Of a stretch of DNA of 64,000 bases, positions 1 through 9,890 are shown piece by piece. The notes beneath the pieces are model-generated. The model saw nothing but the letters and a program-made list of their open reading frames with translations, was not told where the DNA came from and ran no database searches. Where the stretch lies: contig NZ_JADEWI010000015.1 of NCBI RefSeq assembly GCF_015207705.1, forward strand, positions 1 to 64,000, in the 5' to 3' direction. Numbering within the stretch: the first letter of the stretch is position 1; every line of letters begins with the position of its first letter. A program made the position numbers and the translations under genes. Origin of the DNA: Nostoc sp. LEGE 06077 (GTDB lineage Bacteria > Cyanobacteriota > Cyanobacteriia > Cyanobacteriales > Nostocaceae).

Positions 1-305
1 GTTCAGATTTGTTACTAGGATTCAATCATTTAATTGCCGCAATGAATCAATTTAAACCCTGTTATGCTTCTGGATGATTTAGCTTCTTTACTACTTGCTT
101 AGTCCGGAAAGTGACAGAAGAGGGATAACCAGAAAGTCCCGCTGAAACCAGAAAAGTAGTTTGGTTAGAGCAGTAGCGAAACCCAACAAGGTCTTAATAA
201 TGTTGGTTTACTAAAGCCAGCGTGTCTAAGTTCCTTAACCAAGCTCCGCTTAACAAGTAATCAACAAGTCAGTGCGTGATGCAATTGCAAACAGCCTTTC
301 AGAGT
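1..305. other. Left-edge region without a recognised gene
   Basis: No open frame with a recognisable protein and no tRNA-like or riboswitch-like motif is seen. It lies downstream of the minus-strand kinase that ends at 306, so it may hold that gene's 3' untranslated region. A gene entering from the left edge cannot be excluded. Confidence 0.4.
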
Positions 306-1466
306 TTAAAGCTTGATTAAAGGTAGATTGACGATAAATGTAGTACCAATCCCAACTTCGCTATTCAGCATAATTTCGCCACCATGTGCATCGACGCACT
401 TTTTGACAATTGCCAAGCCTAAGCCAGTACCCGGAATTCTGCCAACGTTTTCTGCACGTTGGAACGGCTGAAACATCCGCTTTTGGTCGTGCTTGGGAAT
501 GCCAATTCCCCAATCTTGAAAGCGAAACATCACGGAATTTTCTTGACCAATTAATTCAAATTGAATTTTGCCATTGGGGAGTGAATATTTAATCGCATTG
601 CCTAGTAAATTACCTAAAATGTGGCGCAGTAGTGTTTCATCCCAGACTGTTTCAACTAATTCTCCATAACTTGTGAAGACAAGCGTCAAATTCTTGTCTT
701 TGAGAGATAATTGTGCTTCTTCGACTAGTTGACGGCAAAATATTTCTAGATCTAATGGCTCAAGGTCACATTGGAATTTGCCAGAATCAGCCCTACCAAT
801 TAAGGAAACTTCATCTAACATTTGTGCCATATTCTTGATAGCTGTGCGAATCATCTGCAAATGATTGCGCTTTTTCTCTTGAGTTAATTTATCTTCGTTA
901 TTTTGCAGTAATCCAGCGGCTAAGAGAATGGTATTTAGCGGTTGACGAATATCATGAGAAAGCATCGAAACAAATTCTGATCGGAACTGATTGATTTCAT
1001 TTGCTTTCACTAGTTCGGCGGTGCGCTCGTCCACGCGCACTTGTAATGTCTGATTAACTTGACGTAATGTTTCTAATAGCTGTTTACGCTCGATCGCATA
1101 AGAGATAGAGCGAAGTAAGCCATTGGCGTTGACGTGACGCTTGACTAAATAATCTTGCGCTCCTTCCCTCACTGCTTCTACTGCCAGTTCTTCGTCGTTA
1201 GTATTGGTGAGTACGACAATTGGCAAGCTAGGCGCACAATTAATCAAGACTGGCAGAGATGATAATCCTTGACTGTCAGGTAGGGTGAGGTCTAATAAAA
1301 TGATGTCGTAATTGTCGGAGATGAGTTGATTGAGTCCTTCTTGTAATCGCTTGACATGAACTAGCACAAATTCTTTCGCATCGGCTTGCTGCAAAAACTC
1401 TTGCAATAACCTAGCTTCTGCCAGATTGTCTTCAATTAACAAGATTTTTACTAAGCTTCCAGCCAT
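306..1466 (-). CDS. REC-histidine kinase hybrid (two-component sensor)
   Basis: A 386-residue signalling protein with no membrane segment. Residues 1-125 form a receiver domain with acidic pair E12/D13, phospho-acceptor D59 in LLDLTLP and conserved K109. A short coiled coil (about 128-160) leads to a HisKA domain with H171 in the motif SHDIRQPLN, then a HATPase domain with the N-box [16 protein letters not shown] and a [12 protein letters not shown]-box. The receiver precedes the kinase, so phosphate from an upstream kinase probably tunes this one. It has no ligand or light-sensing domain of its own. It lies 132 bases downstream of the phytochrome response regulator on the same strand, so it may take part in the same relay (inference). 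The ATG at 1466 puts the receiver at the extreme N terminus, as is usual. Confidence 0.93.
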   Translation of the reverse strand: MAGSLVKILLIEDNLAEARLLQEFLQQADAKEFVLVHVKRLQEGLNQLISDNYDIILLDLTLPDSQGLSSLPVLINCAPSLPIVVLTNTNDEELAVEAVREGAQDYLVKRHVNANGLLRSISYAIERKQLLETLRQVNQTLQVRVDERTAELVKANEINQFRSEFVSMLSHDIRQPLNTILLAAGLLQNNEDKLTQEKKRNHLQMIRTAIKNMAQMLDEVSLIGRADSGKFQCDLEPLDLEIFCRQLVEEAQLSLKDKNLTLVFTSYGELVETVWDETLLRHILGNLLGNAIKYSLPNGKIQFELIGQENSVMFRFQDWGIGIPKHDQKRMFQPFQRAENVGRIPGTGLGLAIVKKCVDAHGGEIMLNSEVGIGTTFIVNLPLIKL

Positions 1467-1504
1467 AGTTTTCTGATTACAATCCTGGGAAGTGGGAGTG
1501 GGGA

Positions 1505-1532
1505 GGCAGGCGGCAGGAGGCAGACGGCAGGA
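1505..1532. repeat. Heptamer tandem repeat (STRR type), 4 units
   Basis: Four 7-base units run head to tail: GGCAGGC, GGCAGGA, GGCAGAC, GGCAGGA. Short tandem heptamer repeats of this kind are a known hallmark of heterocyst-forming cyanobacteria. It sits in the gap between the kinase and the response regulator. Confidence 0.75.
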
Positions 1533-1561
1533 GGTAAAAGACTATGTGGCTTTTTCTCCCC

Positions 1562-1593
1562 TGCACCCTTACACCACTGCACCCTTACACCCA
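1562..1593. repeat. 16-bp direct duplication
   Basis: Two adjacent 16-base copies share TGCACCCTTACACC and differ only in the last two bases (1562-1577 and 1578-1593). They lie just before the response-regulator stop at 1599. The same pyrimidine-rich CACCCTTACACC motif recurs near 60.9 kb. Confidence 0.7.
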
Positions 1594-1598
1594 TATAC

Positions 1599-2033
1599 TT
1601 ACTCTGACGGTAAGGTAACGATAGACAACCAAAAGTCTTCGATGCCTTTGACGATTTGGAATAGTTGGCTGAGGTTACGAGATTTAGTAATGTAGCAGTT
1701 TACGTGGAGGTCGTAGCTGTGAAAAATGTCATCCTCGTTTTTGGAGGTTGTCAGCACTACTACGGGGATACGTTTGAGTAGGGGATCGTTTTTAATTTCT
1801 GCTAACACTTCCCGACCATCTTTTCTCGGTAAGTTCAAATCTAGCAAAATCAGGTCAGGACGGGGAGCATCGGCATACTCCCCTTCTTGGCGTAAGAATG
1901 CCATAGCATCTACGCCATCTCTCACTGTCACTACTTGGTGCGGCACTGAGCTATTTTTCAATGCTTCTTGGATTAAGCGCACATCGGCTTTATTATCTTC
2001 AACCAAAAAGATTGTTTTGAGCTTTTCTTCCAT
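1599..2033 (-). CDS. rcpA: Rcp1-like response regulator partner of the phytochrome
   Basis: A single-domain receiver of 144 residues with E12/D13, phospho-acceptor D65 in LLDLNLP and K117. Its length and its position directly after a phytochrome kinase match the Rcp1/RcpA family, the small CheY-like partners of Cph1-type phytochromes. The ATG at 2033 is preferred because it starts four codons before the first receiver strand; a longer open frame would only add residues from the overlapping kinase gene. The gene starts 35 bases inside the 3' end of the phytochrome gene, so the two are almost certainly co-transcribed and translationally coupled. There is no output domain, so it must act by protein contact or phosphorelay. 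Confidence 0.92.
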   Translation of the reverse strand: MEEKLKTIFLVEDNKADVRLIQEALKNSSVPHQVVTVRDGVDAMAFLRQEGEYADAPRPDLILLDLNLPRKDGREVLAEIKNDPLLKRIPVVVLTTSKNEDDIFHSYDLHVNCYITKSRNLSQLFQIVKGIEDFWLSIVTLPSE

Positions 2034-4296
2034 TTCTACGCTCACGCTCACGCCCTCCAACTGGAATTGTAAAGTAGAAGGTAGCTCCCTCTCCAAGTTG
2101 TGATTCTACCCAAATGCGACCTCGGTGGCATTCGGCAATCTTTTTACAGATAGCTAGACCCATACCTGTACCTGCATACTCGTCTCGTGTATGTAGGCGT
2201 TGAAAGATGACAAAAATGCGATCGCTAAATCTGGGGTCAAGACCAATACCATTATCTCGCACCCAGAACAACCATTCATCTTCTAATCTCTCGGCTCCGA
2301 TATGAATTTGCGGTGGTTGGTCGCTACGGAATTTGATGGCGTTAGCAATCAAGTTCTGAAATAGCTGCATTAGCTGAGTACTACCAGCCATGACTGTGGG
2401 TAAGGGGTCATGGGTAATTATCGTGCCGGTTTCGGCAATGCGCTGTCTGAGATTACCGAGGGCGCGTTCTAAGGCGGTTTCGACTTCAGTTAGTTGAAAG
2501 GCGATCACCTGTGTGTCTACTTTGGAGTACGCTAGGACATCATCAATTAATGTCTGCATTAAGCTGACACCCTGAACGGCGAAGTTGATAAACTCTTTCG
2601 CATCTTCGTCCAGTTCTGCGTTATAGCGCATCTCTAACAACTGCACATAGTTCGCCACTTGATTAAGTGGTTCTTGCAAGTCATGAGAAGCAACGTAGGC
2701 AAACTTTTTCAATTCGGCGTTGGAACGTTCTAAATCTTGTGCTAATTGCGCTAGTTCATCGGCTTGGCGCAATACAATATTAACAATTGCTTTCCGTAAT
2801 TCTAAGGCGGCTTTAATTTCAACAAGTTGCCACGGTAAAGATGTCAGCTTAACTGTTTCTTTCCACAGTTCAAAAGATTTTCTGGGACATAGACGCACAT
2901 CGCCATCTGTTTGGCTAACTTCAAAAGCCTGATTAGGATTACCACCCCAATTCACTGTTTGAATAACTTCGGGACGGAACCACAAAACATAATTCCGCTT
3001 GGAAATGGGAATCGCTAACAAACCACTGGCAACATTTTTAAATCTCTCCGCATCGGGATAAACCTGTGGCAAAGAATTTGTATAGAAAACTTCTTCATTG
3101 ACATTATTCTTTAACCACTGCACCAAAAAATTCAGGTCTTCTTCTGATGGAGTCTCACCAATTAGTGTACAGCGATCGCCAAAACACACAGCCGCACCTT
3201 GGGCGCTCGTTAAATCTAAAAGATTTGGCTGATGTTTAACTAAACCATCAATAAAGTTTTCTTCTTGGGACATATATTCAACCAACAATGATTGAATATG
3301 TGTCAAATTCATGCGATAGTCGTAATCTTCTGTTTCTTCTCTGGCTGAAATTTCTGCAAATATCACTCGTCCTAAAAATTCGCAGGCTTTTCGCATTTCG
3401 TAAGAGACAAATTTAGGCGTTTGATGATGACAAGCAATTAAGCCCCAGAGTTTGTTGTCTTTAATTAAAGAGATACTCAAAGAAGCACCGACACCCATAT
3501 TGTGCAGATATTCCAGATGACAACTAGCCGCACTTCTAAGAATTGAGTTAGTTAAATCAACGGGACGCTGACTAACTGGATTAGTCGCCGGAATTAGTTG
3601 CACTGCTTCTGCTTTAGCATCTGGGATGATTCTAATAGAATTAGATGCAAATAATTTTCTCGCTGGTTTGGGAATATCTGACTCAGGATAATGTAAACCC
3701 AAATATGGTTCTAGAGTTTCTAGCTTTTCTTCGGCGATGACTGAACCATGTCCATCATCATCAAATTTATAAAGCATTACCCGATCAAAACCCGTCACTT
3801 TCCGCACTTCTTGGACAATTATCTGACAAAAGTCCCGCAGATTTGAGCTTTTCTCTAACTGATTAATAGAAGCTCTCGCCAGATGGTAAAAACTTAAAAA
3901 TGGGATATTTTCTTGGGTAAATGTTGGCTCTAATTCTAAGATTAAATATCCTTCAGGATTGCGGTGAAAAACTGCGTCAAAAATTACATATTCATCACCT
4001 TTTTTTCTGAACCAAAGTTTCGTTGGGTTGATAAATTCCAGATTATCTTCTGCTAACCCTGCTTTAATTCTTTCGAGTTGAAACGAGTCGAGTAAATCTT
4101 CTAGTTTTTTTTGCAACATTTGTTCGGGGTCTATCCCGAAAACAGTCCAAGTATTATTACTAACTTGTAATATTGCTAATTCTGGTTCTGACAATACTAA
4201 CAAAACTCCGTGGGGCTGAATTTGCCGCGAAGTATGAATTGGAGCTTCTTTCAAACTAGTAACATTGATGCTTGGAAGTTGTAAGTTTAATTCCAT
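1999..4296 (-). CDS. aphA: Cph1-like cyanobacterial phytochrome histidine kinase
   Basis: A red/far-red photoreceptor kinase of 765 residues, close to the 748 of Synechocystis Cph1. Order: PAS-like domain (about 20-125), GAF (140-320) with YPESDIP at 203-209 and the chromophore dipeptide Cys259-His260, PHY (330-510) with the tongue motif PRKSFELW, HisKA with SHDLQEPLN, then HATPase with [17 protein letters not shown] and [11 protein letters not shown]. Cys259 is exactly the phycocyanobilin-binding position of Cph1, so a PCB chromophore is expected. The N-terminal segment [10 protein letters not shown] lacks the biliverdin-type cysteine. The response regulator gene overlaps the 3' end. A small inverted repeat (4342-4360) lies just upstream of the start. 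Confidence 0.96.
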   Translation of the reverse strand: MELNLQLPSINVTSLKEAPIHTSRQIQPHGVLLVLSEPELAILQVSNNTWTVFGIDPEQMLQKKLEDLLDSFQLERIKAGLAEDNLEFINPTKLWFRKKGDEYVIFDAVFHRNPEGYLILELEPTFTQENIPFLSFYHLARASINQLEKSSNLRDFCQIIVQEVRKVTGFDRVMLYKFDDDGHGSVIAEEKLETLEPYLGLHYPESDIPKPARKLFASNSIRIIPDAKAEAVQLIPATNPVSQRPVDLTNSILRSAASCHLEYLHNMGVGASLSISLIKDNKLWGLIACHHQTPKFVSYEMRKACEFLGRVIFAEISAREETEDYDYRMNLTHIQSLLVEYMSQEENFIDGLVKHQPNLLDLTSAQGAAVCFGDRCTLIGETPSEEDLNFLVQWLKNNVNEEVFYTNSLPQVYPDAERFKNVASGLLAIPISKRNYVLWFRPEVIQTVNWGGNPNQAFEVSQTDGDVRLCPRKSFELWKETVKLTSLPWQLVEIKAALELRKAIVNIVLRQADELAQLAQDLERSNAELKKFAYVASHDLQEPLNQVANYVQLLEMRYNAELDEDAKEFINFAVQGVSLMQTLIDDVLAYSKVDTQVIAFQLTEVETALERALGNLRQRIAETGTIITHDPLPTVMAGSTQLMQLFQNLIANAIKFRSDQPPQIHIGAERLEDEWLFWVRDNGIGLDPRFSDRIFVIFQRLHTRDEYAGTGMGLAICKKIAECHRGRIWVESQLGEGATFYFTIPVGGRERERRNGRKAQNNLFG

Positions 4297-4709
4297 TAAA
4301 ATTATCCTCTATTTCTAGAGAGCATCAAAAATAGAGTCTATATAGGTTTTGTATACCTATTGGCTTTATAAATTTATGACACTTCCTAGATGTAAACTTG
4401 TATAGTTTTTACGCTTAGAAATTAACTAGTTAATCAATTTTTACTGTTAAAAATTCAGAATGATGGATTTTGAGAGATTTCTTCATCAATTCTGTTGTTG
4501 GCGAGATCTGACTTTTAATACCTCAGTTGCGTTGTATAGCTTTTATCTATCCTACTTGCGTTTTCAGTCTAGCAGGCAGGCTCTATAAATACAGATAAGA
4601 AATGTAAAAAATAGGTGATTGGCTACATTGCATATATGTAGCATTATTAAGTATGAAGAGGTTACAGGTTATAGATTATAGGTGACAGTTATTTTAAGGC
4701 TAAATAGCT
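4297..4709. other. Intergenic region upstream of the phytochrome gene
   Basis: 413 AT-rich bases between the phytochrome start and the end of the PMT gene. An inverted repeat ATAGGT-N7-ACCTAT at 4342-4360 lies about 46 bases before the phytochrome start and could be an operator. No small gene or RNA is recognised. Confidence 0.4.
4342..4360. promoter_or_regulatory. Inverted repeat upstream of the phytochrome gene, possible operator
   Basis: ATAGGT (4342-4347) is the reverse complement of ACCTAT (4355-4360), with seven bases between. The size and position fit a dimeric regulator site, but no known regulator consensus is recognised. Confidence 0.25.
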
Positions 4710-6161
4710 TTAAATCCAATAGCTAAACCACATTCGTAGCCTATAAGCTTCGCTTGAGATTGGTAAACCTAAATAAATGGGCAACCAAAACACAAAAGCA
4801 GCCAAAATAATTAAAGAAAGGGTGAAGCCAATCGCCTGCAATGGCGCATAATAGCTACGTAGACACTGATCGACAAACCAAGCGATCGCTAAAAATGCAA
4901 ATACTACAGCCGTCATGTAGTGGTAAATAAAAGCGCACCGCGAAACCCTCATCCAAGGTGCTAAGTTAGTGGCATAATTTACAACTAAATATAAGGCAAT
5001 CCATGTATCAACGGTGATATTTTTTGGGAAGGTAAACTGTTTTTTCTGTTGCCAAAATGTGAATATTGCCACAATCAGCATTCCCATTAAAAATAATATG
5101 GCAGCAGCACCAAACCACCACAAAAAAGGATTACCCATTGCATGAACATCATAAATAGTTTTTCCAGCGTTAGCAGGTAAATCAGGCCCCAAAACAGGTA
5201 ATGGTTCTCTAGAGTTTTGGGCAGTTTTGTAATAATATGCCATTGGTCTTGTCAACAATGGCCATTTATACCAGGCTGCACAGTAGGGATGCACTTGAGC
5301 ATTATTCCCCCCTAACCGTTCGTGAAAGGCTAAAATTTGCTTGTGGACTTCGATAAATCCGTATTTGCTATCTAGTTGTAAATGGGGAATCCAAATCAGA
5401 CTATAAACCGTAAGTGGGAGAAATCCTAAAAATAAGACAACTTGCCAAATATACAATTGAGTTAAATTTTGTAGTGGTGAGGAAGATTGTTGATGATCCT
5501 CTGGAGGATTCTGATTAATTTTTTTGCCTAATATTTCCCATATCCAAGCAAATATCCACAAAAAATAAACACCAGCTAGAAAAAATAACCCATTCCATTT
5601 AGTAGCAATTGAACAACCAAAAGCGATACCCGCAATTATTAAATATAATTTCCGCTTTTGTCTCTGGTTATTTAAGGCTAAAAGAAATAACCAATGGCCT
5701 AACAAACCAAATAAAACTATATATATATTAATTAAGGCATAGCGAGATTCAACGATAAATATGCCATCAACAGCGGTGAATAAACCAGCAATTAAGGCAA
5801 AACTACGCCGAGAACTTAATTGATAAGCAATCCCCGCATTTAATAAAGGGATAAACGAGCCTAAAAAAGCATTAATCCAACGATAATCCCAAGGCGATCG
5901 CAGTGAACCAGTAAGTCCATTGAAGCTTTCATGCACAAATGTTACATGACTACCGAGCCATATTCCGATCGCAATAATATACTTACCTAATGGGGGATGA
6001 CCATCAAAAAAGGGAACATGGGTGAGATAGTTGTTCCCAAATTTAGCGTAGTAAACTTCATCAAAGACTAAGGTGTTAAACCTATCTAACCCCCAAAACC
6101 TCAAAGCGAGTGAGAGTAAAAATATACTCGCTAACCCAATGCGGAACCAAGCTTTAGTCAT
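4710..6161 (-). CDS. PMT/GT39-family membrane glycosyltransferase
   Basis: A 483-residue polytopic membrane protein of the dolichyl-phosphate-mannose protein mannosyltransferase family, which moves a sugar from a polyprenyl-phosphate carrier to protein or lipid on the outer face of the inner membrane. The first transmembrane helix is followed by the catalytic acidic pair D34-E35 in FDEVYYAK and by GHPPLGK at 54-60, both characteristic. Several more hydrophobic segments follow, and an extracytoplasmic loop carries HPYCAAWYKWP, like the substrate loop of bacterial Pmt enzymes. A GNAT gene ends only 17 bases upstream on the same strand, suggesting an operon. The acceptor cannot be told from sequence. 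Confidence 0.88.
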   Translation of the reverse strand: MTKAWFRIGLASIFLLSLALRFWGLDRFNTLVFDEVYYAKFGNNYLTHVPFFDGHPPLGKYIIAIGIWLGSHVTFVHESFNGLTGSLRSPWDYRWINAFLGSFIPLLNAGIAYQLSSRRSFALIAGLFTAVDGIFIVESRYALINIYIVLFGLLGHWLFLLALNNQRQKRKLYLIIAGIAFGCSIATKWNGLFFLAGVYFLWIFAWIWEILGKKINQNPPEDHQQSSSPLQNLTQLYIWQVVLFLGFLPLTVYSLIWIPHLQLDSKYGFIEVHKQILAFHERLGGNNAQVHPYCAAWYKWPLLTRPMAYYYKTAQNSREPLPVLGPDLPANAGKTIYDVHAMGNPFLWWFGAAAILFLMGMLIVAIFTFWQQKKQFTFPKNITVDTWIALYLVVNYATNLAPWMRVSRCAFIYHYMTAVVFAFLAIAWFVDQCLRSYYAPLQAIGFTLSLIILAAFVFWLPIYLGLPISSEAYRLRMWFSYWI

Positions 6162-6178
6162 TAGTCAATCGTCAATAT

Positions 6179-6760
6179 TCATGTGTTATTTGTCATTCTT
6201 TGCCGTGTCTCTGTGTTCCCTGGTTCCCCAGCTTCTTTTTGGAACAAAAATAATTCTATGCCGTAATACTTGTTTGTTCTACCCATAGGTTTCATACCTA
6301 GTCGCTGAGTAACGCGGATAGAGGCATGATGTTCTGGTTTGACAACAGCATAAATTACAGGCAATTGCAGTATATTAAATCCGTATTTGAGCATAGCTTG
6401 TGCTGCTTCTGTTGCATACCCTTGACCCCAAGAAGCACGTCGTAAGTGCCAACCAACCTCATAATCCTGAGTAGGTAAACGATGATTATCAGGTAGTTGT
6501 TCGAGGAGGATCGTGCCGACAATTTCTCTGGTTTCTTTTTCTACAATTGCCCAAGACCCAGTACCATTATTTAATCTTTGGTATTCCTCGACGTTCTCTA
6601 TTAAGTACTGGCGTTGTAATTCTATGCTCTTGATCAGAGCATTTATACCAAGAAAGTACGTTACTTCCGGATCACCATAAATTGCAAACGCTTGTTCAGC
6701 ATCGCTTTCGGGTATCCAACTGCGAATGAGCAAGCGTTCAGTTTCAAACAGAATTGTCAT
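6179..6760 (-). CDS. GNAT-family N-acetyltransferase (RimJ/RimL-like)
   Basis: A 193-residue cytoplasmic acetyltransferase. It opens with the typical FETERLLIRSW, followed by EVGWHLRRASWGQGYATEAA, which holds the acetyl-CoA pyrophosphate-binding loop (GQGYA), and ends with IRVTQRLGMKPMG, the motif B/C region. This layout matches Acetyltransf_3 enzymes that modify protein N termini or small amines. The substrate is unknown. It is followed after 17 bases by the PMT glycosyltransferase gene, so the pair may share a transcript. The last 15 or so residues lie outside the fold. Confidence 0.87.
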   Translation of the reverse strand: MTILFETERLLIRSWIPESDAEQAFAIYGDPEVTYFLGINALIKSIELQRQYLIENVEEYQRLNNGTGSWAIVEKETREIVGTILLEQLPDNHRLPTQDYEVGWHLRRASWGQGYATEAAQAMLKYGFNILQLPVIYAVVKPEHHASIRVTQRLGMKPMGRTNKYYGIELFLFQKEAGEPGNTETRQRMTNNT

Positions 6761-6883
6761 CTTACCTTGGGTTGAGATTAGCAGCGATCGCTACCTTTAG
6801 GTCATAATCTTTCACTGCTGCTAATCTTACTAACTCTAGATGCACTTTTAACCATCCTACGGCTGAAAATCTATTTCTAGTTT

Positions 6884-9397
6884 TTACTCAGGATTTTCCA
6901 CTTTGGCGATTTCCAGCATTGTTTTTAACACCGAATCAGGATTTAAACTGATAGAATCAATTCCCTGTTCTACTAAAAACTGGGCAAATTCTGGATAATC
7001 GCTTGGTGCTTGTCCGCATATACCGATTTTGCGGTGGCGTTTTTTGGCTGATTCAATGGCCATTTTGACCATTTGCTTAACGGCTGGACTGCGTTCATCA
7101 AATAATCTGGCGACTAAAGCTGAATCTCTGTCTAAACCCAAGGTTAGCTGCGTTAAATCATTGGAACCAATAGAGAAGCCATCAAAGACATCAGCAAATT
7201 CTTCTGCCAAAATTACGTTACTAGGTAACTCGCACATGACATAAACTTGCAAGTTATTCACACCTTGTTTCAAATCATTTTTTGCCATCTCTGCTAATAC
7301 CAAACGCCCTTCTTCAGGAGTGCGACAAAATGGAATCATCGGGATGACGTTTGTTAAACCCATTTCATCTCGAACGCGTTTGATGGCTTGACATTCTAAG
7401 GCAAAAGCGGCTTTATAACCTTCATCATAATAACGTGCTGCACCACGCCAACCCAGCATAGGGTTTTCTTCATGAGGTTCAAATTGTTTACCACCTAATA
7501 AGTTGGCGTATTCATTACTCTTAAAATCCGACATCCGCACAATCACAGGTTTGGGATAAAATGCTGCGGCAATTCTGCCTATACCTTGGGCTAATTTATC
7601 AACAAAATATTGCGGTTTATCATCATAAAGTGAAGTAATTTCCGTAATTTGGGCTTTCACTTTTTCATCTTGCAATTGGTCGTAGTGAATTAACGCCATT
7701 GGATGAATTTGAATTTGATTCGCAATGATAAATTCCGTCCGCGCTAAACCTACGCCATCATTAGGAATTGCAGATAAACTAAAAGCCTCTTGAGGATTTC
7801 CCACATTCATTAAAATTTGGGTGCGGGTGCGGGGTAGGTTTTCTAAGGGGACTTCTTGGACTTCAAAAGGTAATAAGCCGGGATAAACTTGACCTTCTTC
7901 GCCTTCAGCACAGGAAACGGTGACTTCTTGATTATTTTGCAAGACTTGTGTCGCATTCCCGCAACCCACAATTGCCGGCACACCCAATTCTCGTGCAATA
8001 ATCGCTGCATGACAGGTACGTCCGCCAGCATTGGTAATAATTGCACTGGCGCGTTTCATAATTGGTTCCCAGTCGGGGTCGGTTCTCTCGGTAACTAATA
8101 CATCCCCTGGTTGAAATTCCTGGATGTTGCGGACATCTAAAATTAGGCGGACTTTACCTTGGCTGATGGCTTCGCCTATAGCGCGTCCTGTAACTAGAGG
8201 CGTTGGGGTTTCCTTAGCTGATATCAAGCGATAACTCCGCAATACATTGCCGTTTTTCTGCGACTGCACAGTTTCCGGACGCGCTTGCACTATAAATAGT
8301 TGATTGGTAATGCCATCTTTTGCCCACTCAATATCCATTGGGGTGTAATTACCGTGGACTTGGGAGTAATGGTCTTCGATAACGCACGCCCATTTTCCTA
8401 GTTGTAAAATTTCTTCATCATTCAGGGCAAATTTAGTGCGATCGCTTTCACTAACGGGTACATTTTTGGTTAACTTACAATTATCATCATCGGCTCTAAC
8501 TGTTAATGTATGGGCGCTATCAGCAGCACAAGCCATGACATCTATTTCCGTTGCCGGCACATAAATCATTTTGATTTCTTTACTACCCAATTTCTTATCT
8601 AAAATTGGGTGGAAACCTGTTTTTAATGTGGGTTTAAATACAACATATTCATCGGGATTGACTGCACCTTGCACGACGTTTTCACCTAAACCGTATGCAG
8701 CCGTAATCAAAGCGGCATCTTTAAATCCGGTTTCGGTATCAATAGAAAACATTACTCCCGAAGTTGCTAAATCAGAACGCACCATTTTCTGCACACCAAC
8801 TGATAAAGCCACATCAAAATGATCAAATCCTTTAGTATGACGATAAGAAATAGCGCGGTCAGTAAATATAGAAGCAAAACATTTATGACAAGCTATGATT
8901 ACTTCTTCAACACCAACAATATTTAAATAAGTTTCTTGCTGTCCGGCAAAACTCGCATCGGGGAGGTCTTCAGCCGTGGCGCTAGAACGAACTGCAACAT
9001 CAGTTTCTGTTAAGTATTGCTCACATAAACTTGCGTAAGCTTTAGCAATCGCCTGTCGTAAATCTTCAGGGAATGGTGTATGCAGTAATAGCGATCGCGC
9101 TTTTTCTCCACGTTCGCGTAAATTGTTCACATCCTCAACATTTAAATCAGCAAAAAGTTGGCGTAACTTTGCTTCTAAACCTGCTGATTTAATGAAATAA
9201 CGATAAGCATAAGCAGTAGTCGCAAACCCCATTGGTACATTCACACCTTTGGGGGTTAATTGTTGAATCATCTCTCCCAAGGAGGCATTTTTTCCACCTA
9301 CTAGGTGTATATCTTTAATGCCTACCTCATCAAACCAAAGAATTAGCGATCGCTCTTGAGAAAGTGAAGACAATGTTTGATGAGATACTGTAACCAT
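6884..9397 (-). CDS. ppsA: Phosphoenolpyruvate synthase
   Basis: An 837-residue enzyme that converts pyruvate and ATP to PEP, AMP and phosphate, supplying gluconeogenesis. The N-terminal ATP-grasp nucleotide domain spans about 20-370 (VGGKNASLGEM at 33-43, VRSSATAEDLPDASFAGQQ near 136-154). The swivelling phosphohistidine domain has H463 in GGRTCHAAIIARELG, and the C-terminal PEP-binding TIM barrel carries SIGSNDLTQLTLG and the catalytic Cys in GICGQAPSD. Length is near the family norm (about 790-830). The DNA immediately before the ATG at 9397 carries a GGAGG-type ribosome site. Small open frames upstream (9490-9600, 9600-9785) are uncertain. Confidence 0.95.
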   Translation of the reverse strand: MVTVSHQTLSSLSQERSLILWFDEVGIKDIHLVGGKNASLGEMIQQLTPKGVNVPMGFATTAYAYRYFIKSAGLEAKLRQLFADLNVEDVNNLRERGEKARSLLLHTPFPEDLRQAIAKAYASLCEQYLTETDVAVRSSATAEDLPDASFAGQQETYLNIVGVEEVIIACHKCFASIFTDRAISYRHTKGFDHFDVALSVGVQKMVRSDLATSGVMFSIDTETGFKDAALITAAYGLGENVVQGAVNPDEYVVFKPTLKTGFHPILDKKLGSKEIKMIYVPATEIDVMACAADSAHTLTVRADDDNCKLTKNVPVSESDRTKFALNDEEILQLGKWACVIEDHYSQVHGNYTPMDIEWAKDGITNQLFIVQARPETVQSQKNGNVLRSYRLISAKETPTPLVTGRAIGEAISQGKVRLILDVRNIQEFQPGDVLVTERTDPDWEPIMKRASAIITNAGGRTCHAAIIARELGVPAIVGCGNATQVLQNNQEVTVSCAEGEEGQVYPGLLPFEVQEVPLENLPRTRTQILMNVGNPQEAFSLSAIPNDGVGLARTEFIIANQIQIHPMALIHYDQLQDEKVKAQITEITSLYDDKPQYFVDKLAQGIGRIAAAFYPKPVIVRMSDFKSNEYANLLGGKQFEPHEENPMLGWRGAARYYDEGYKAAFALECQAIKRVRDEMGLTNVIPMIPFCRTPEEGRLVLAEMAKNDLKQGVNNLQVYVMCELPSNVILAEEFADVFDGFSIGSNDLTQLTLGLDRDSALVARLFDERSPAVKQMVKMAIESAKKRHRKIGICGQAPSDYPEFAQFLVEQGIDSISLNPDSVLKTMLEIAKVENPE

Positions 9398-9489
9398 AAG
9401 TGTTACCTCCCAAATAGATACTCTAGTTAATGAGCTTTAAATTTTAGTGAATAACTTTGATATCTCGCACCCAGCAGGTATTTTGGCGC

Positions 9490-9600
9490 TTAATCAGCGT
9501 TTGACAAATCTTGTGGGGGCTTAATAATTCCTTTGGGATCACGATAACAAATAAATCCAGTTTTTGGGTACGATATGCAGCATTCCTTAAAATAGTGCAT
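9490..9600 (-). CDS. Possible 36-residue small protein upstream of ppsA
   Basis: An ATG frame encodes 36 residues with C7, C8 and a third Cys in GFICYRDPKG, ending PPQDLSNAD. Its composition is balanced rather than repeat-like, and it lies 92 bases before ppsA on the same strand. A weak GGAG stands about 12-15 bases upstream of the ATG. It could be a small conserved protein or a leader peptide of ppsA. No family is recognised, so this is tentative. Confidence 0.28.
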   Translation of the reverse strand: MHYFKECCISYPKTGFICYRDPKGIIKPPQDLSNAD

Positions 9601-9670
9601 CAAGTGTCAACAAATACTCCATGAATCCGTAACTCTCTCTCACAATTACGCAAAATGTAACGAAAAATCA

Positions 9671-9697
9671 AGAGACATTGCATTGCAACATCTCTAC
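9671..9697. repeat. Degenerate AGAGACGT-type inverted repeat
   Basis: AGAGACATTGCA is followed directly by its imperfect complement TTGCAACATCTCT. It resembles a decayed copy of the perfect hairpin at 63886-63916 (TGTAGAGACGT and complement). Elements of this family are dispersed in Nostoc-type genomes. Confidence 0.5.
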
Positions 9698-9890
9698 AAA
9701 GGTTTGAGGTAGATGCACTACTTTGATTCGCCGTTAAGTTAGCGAGGCTGATTCCGCCGTTATTGAGTGGAGGAGATAAAAGCATTTGGTTGTGGTGTGT
9801 AAGTAACAGGATGAACTATGATGATTGATTGCGATCGCTCACTGTTGATTTTGACCCCAGAATCCACACGCCTGTAGACTGGGGAGTATG

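Larger units (their letters stand above)
9398..9890. other. Intergenic region upstream of ppsA
   Basis: 493 bases holding the ppsA leader, a possible 36-codon minus-strand frame (9490-9600) and a decayed inverted repeat (9671-9697) of the AGAGACGT family. A 61-codon minus-strand frame at 9600-9785 runs straight across that repeat and is not accepted as a gene. Confidence 0.45.

Noticed and set aside
9600-9785. 61-codon minus-strand frame
   Set aside because: It runs across a decayed dispersed inverted repeat, and its protein has no domain-like pattern.
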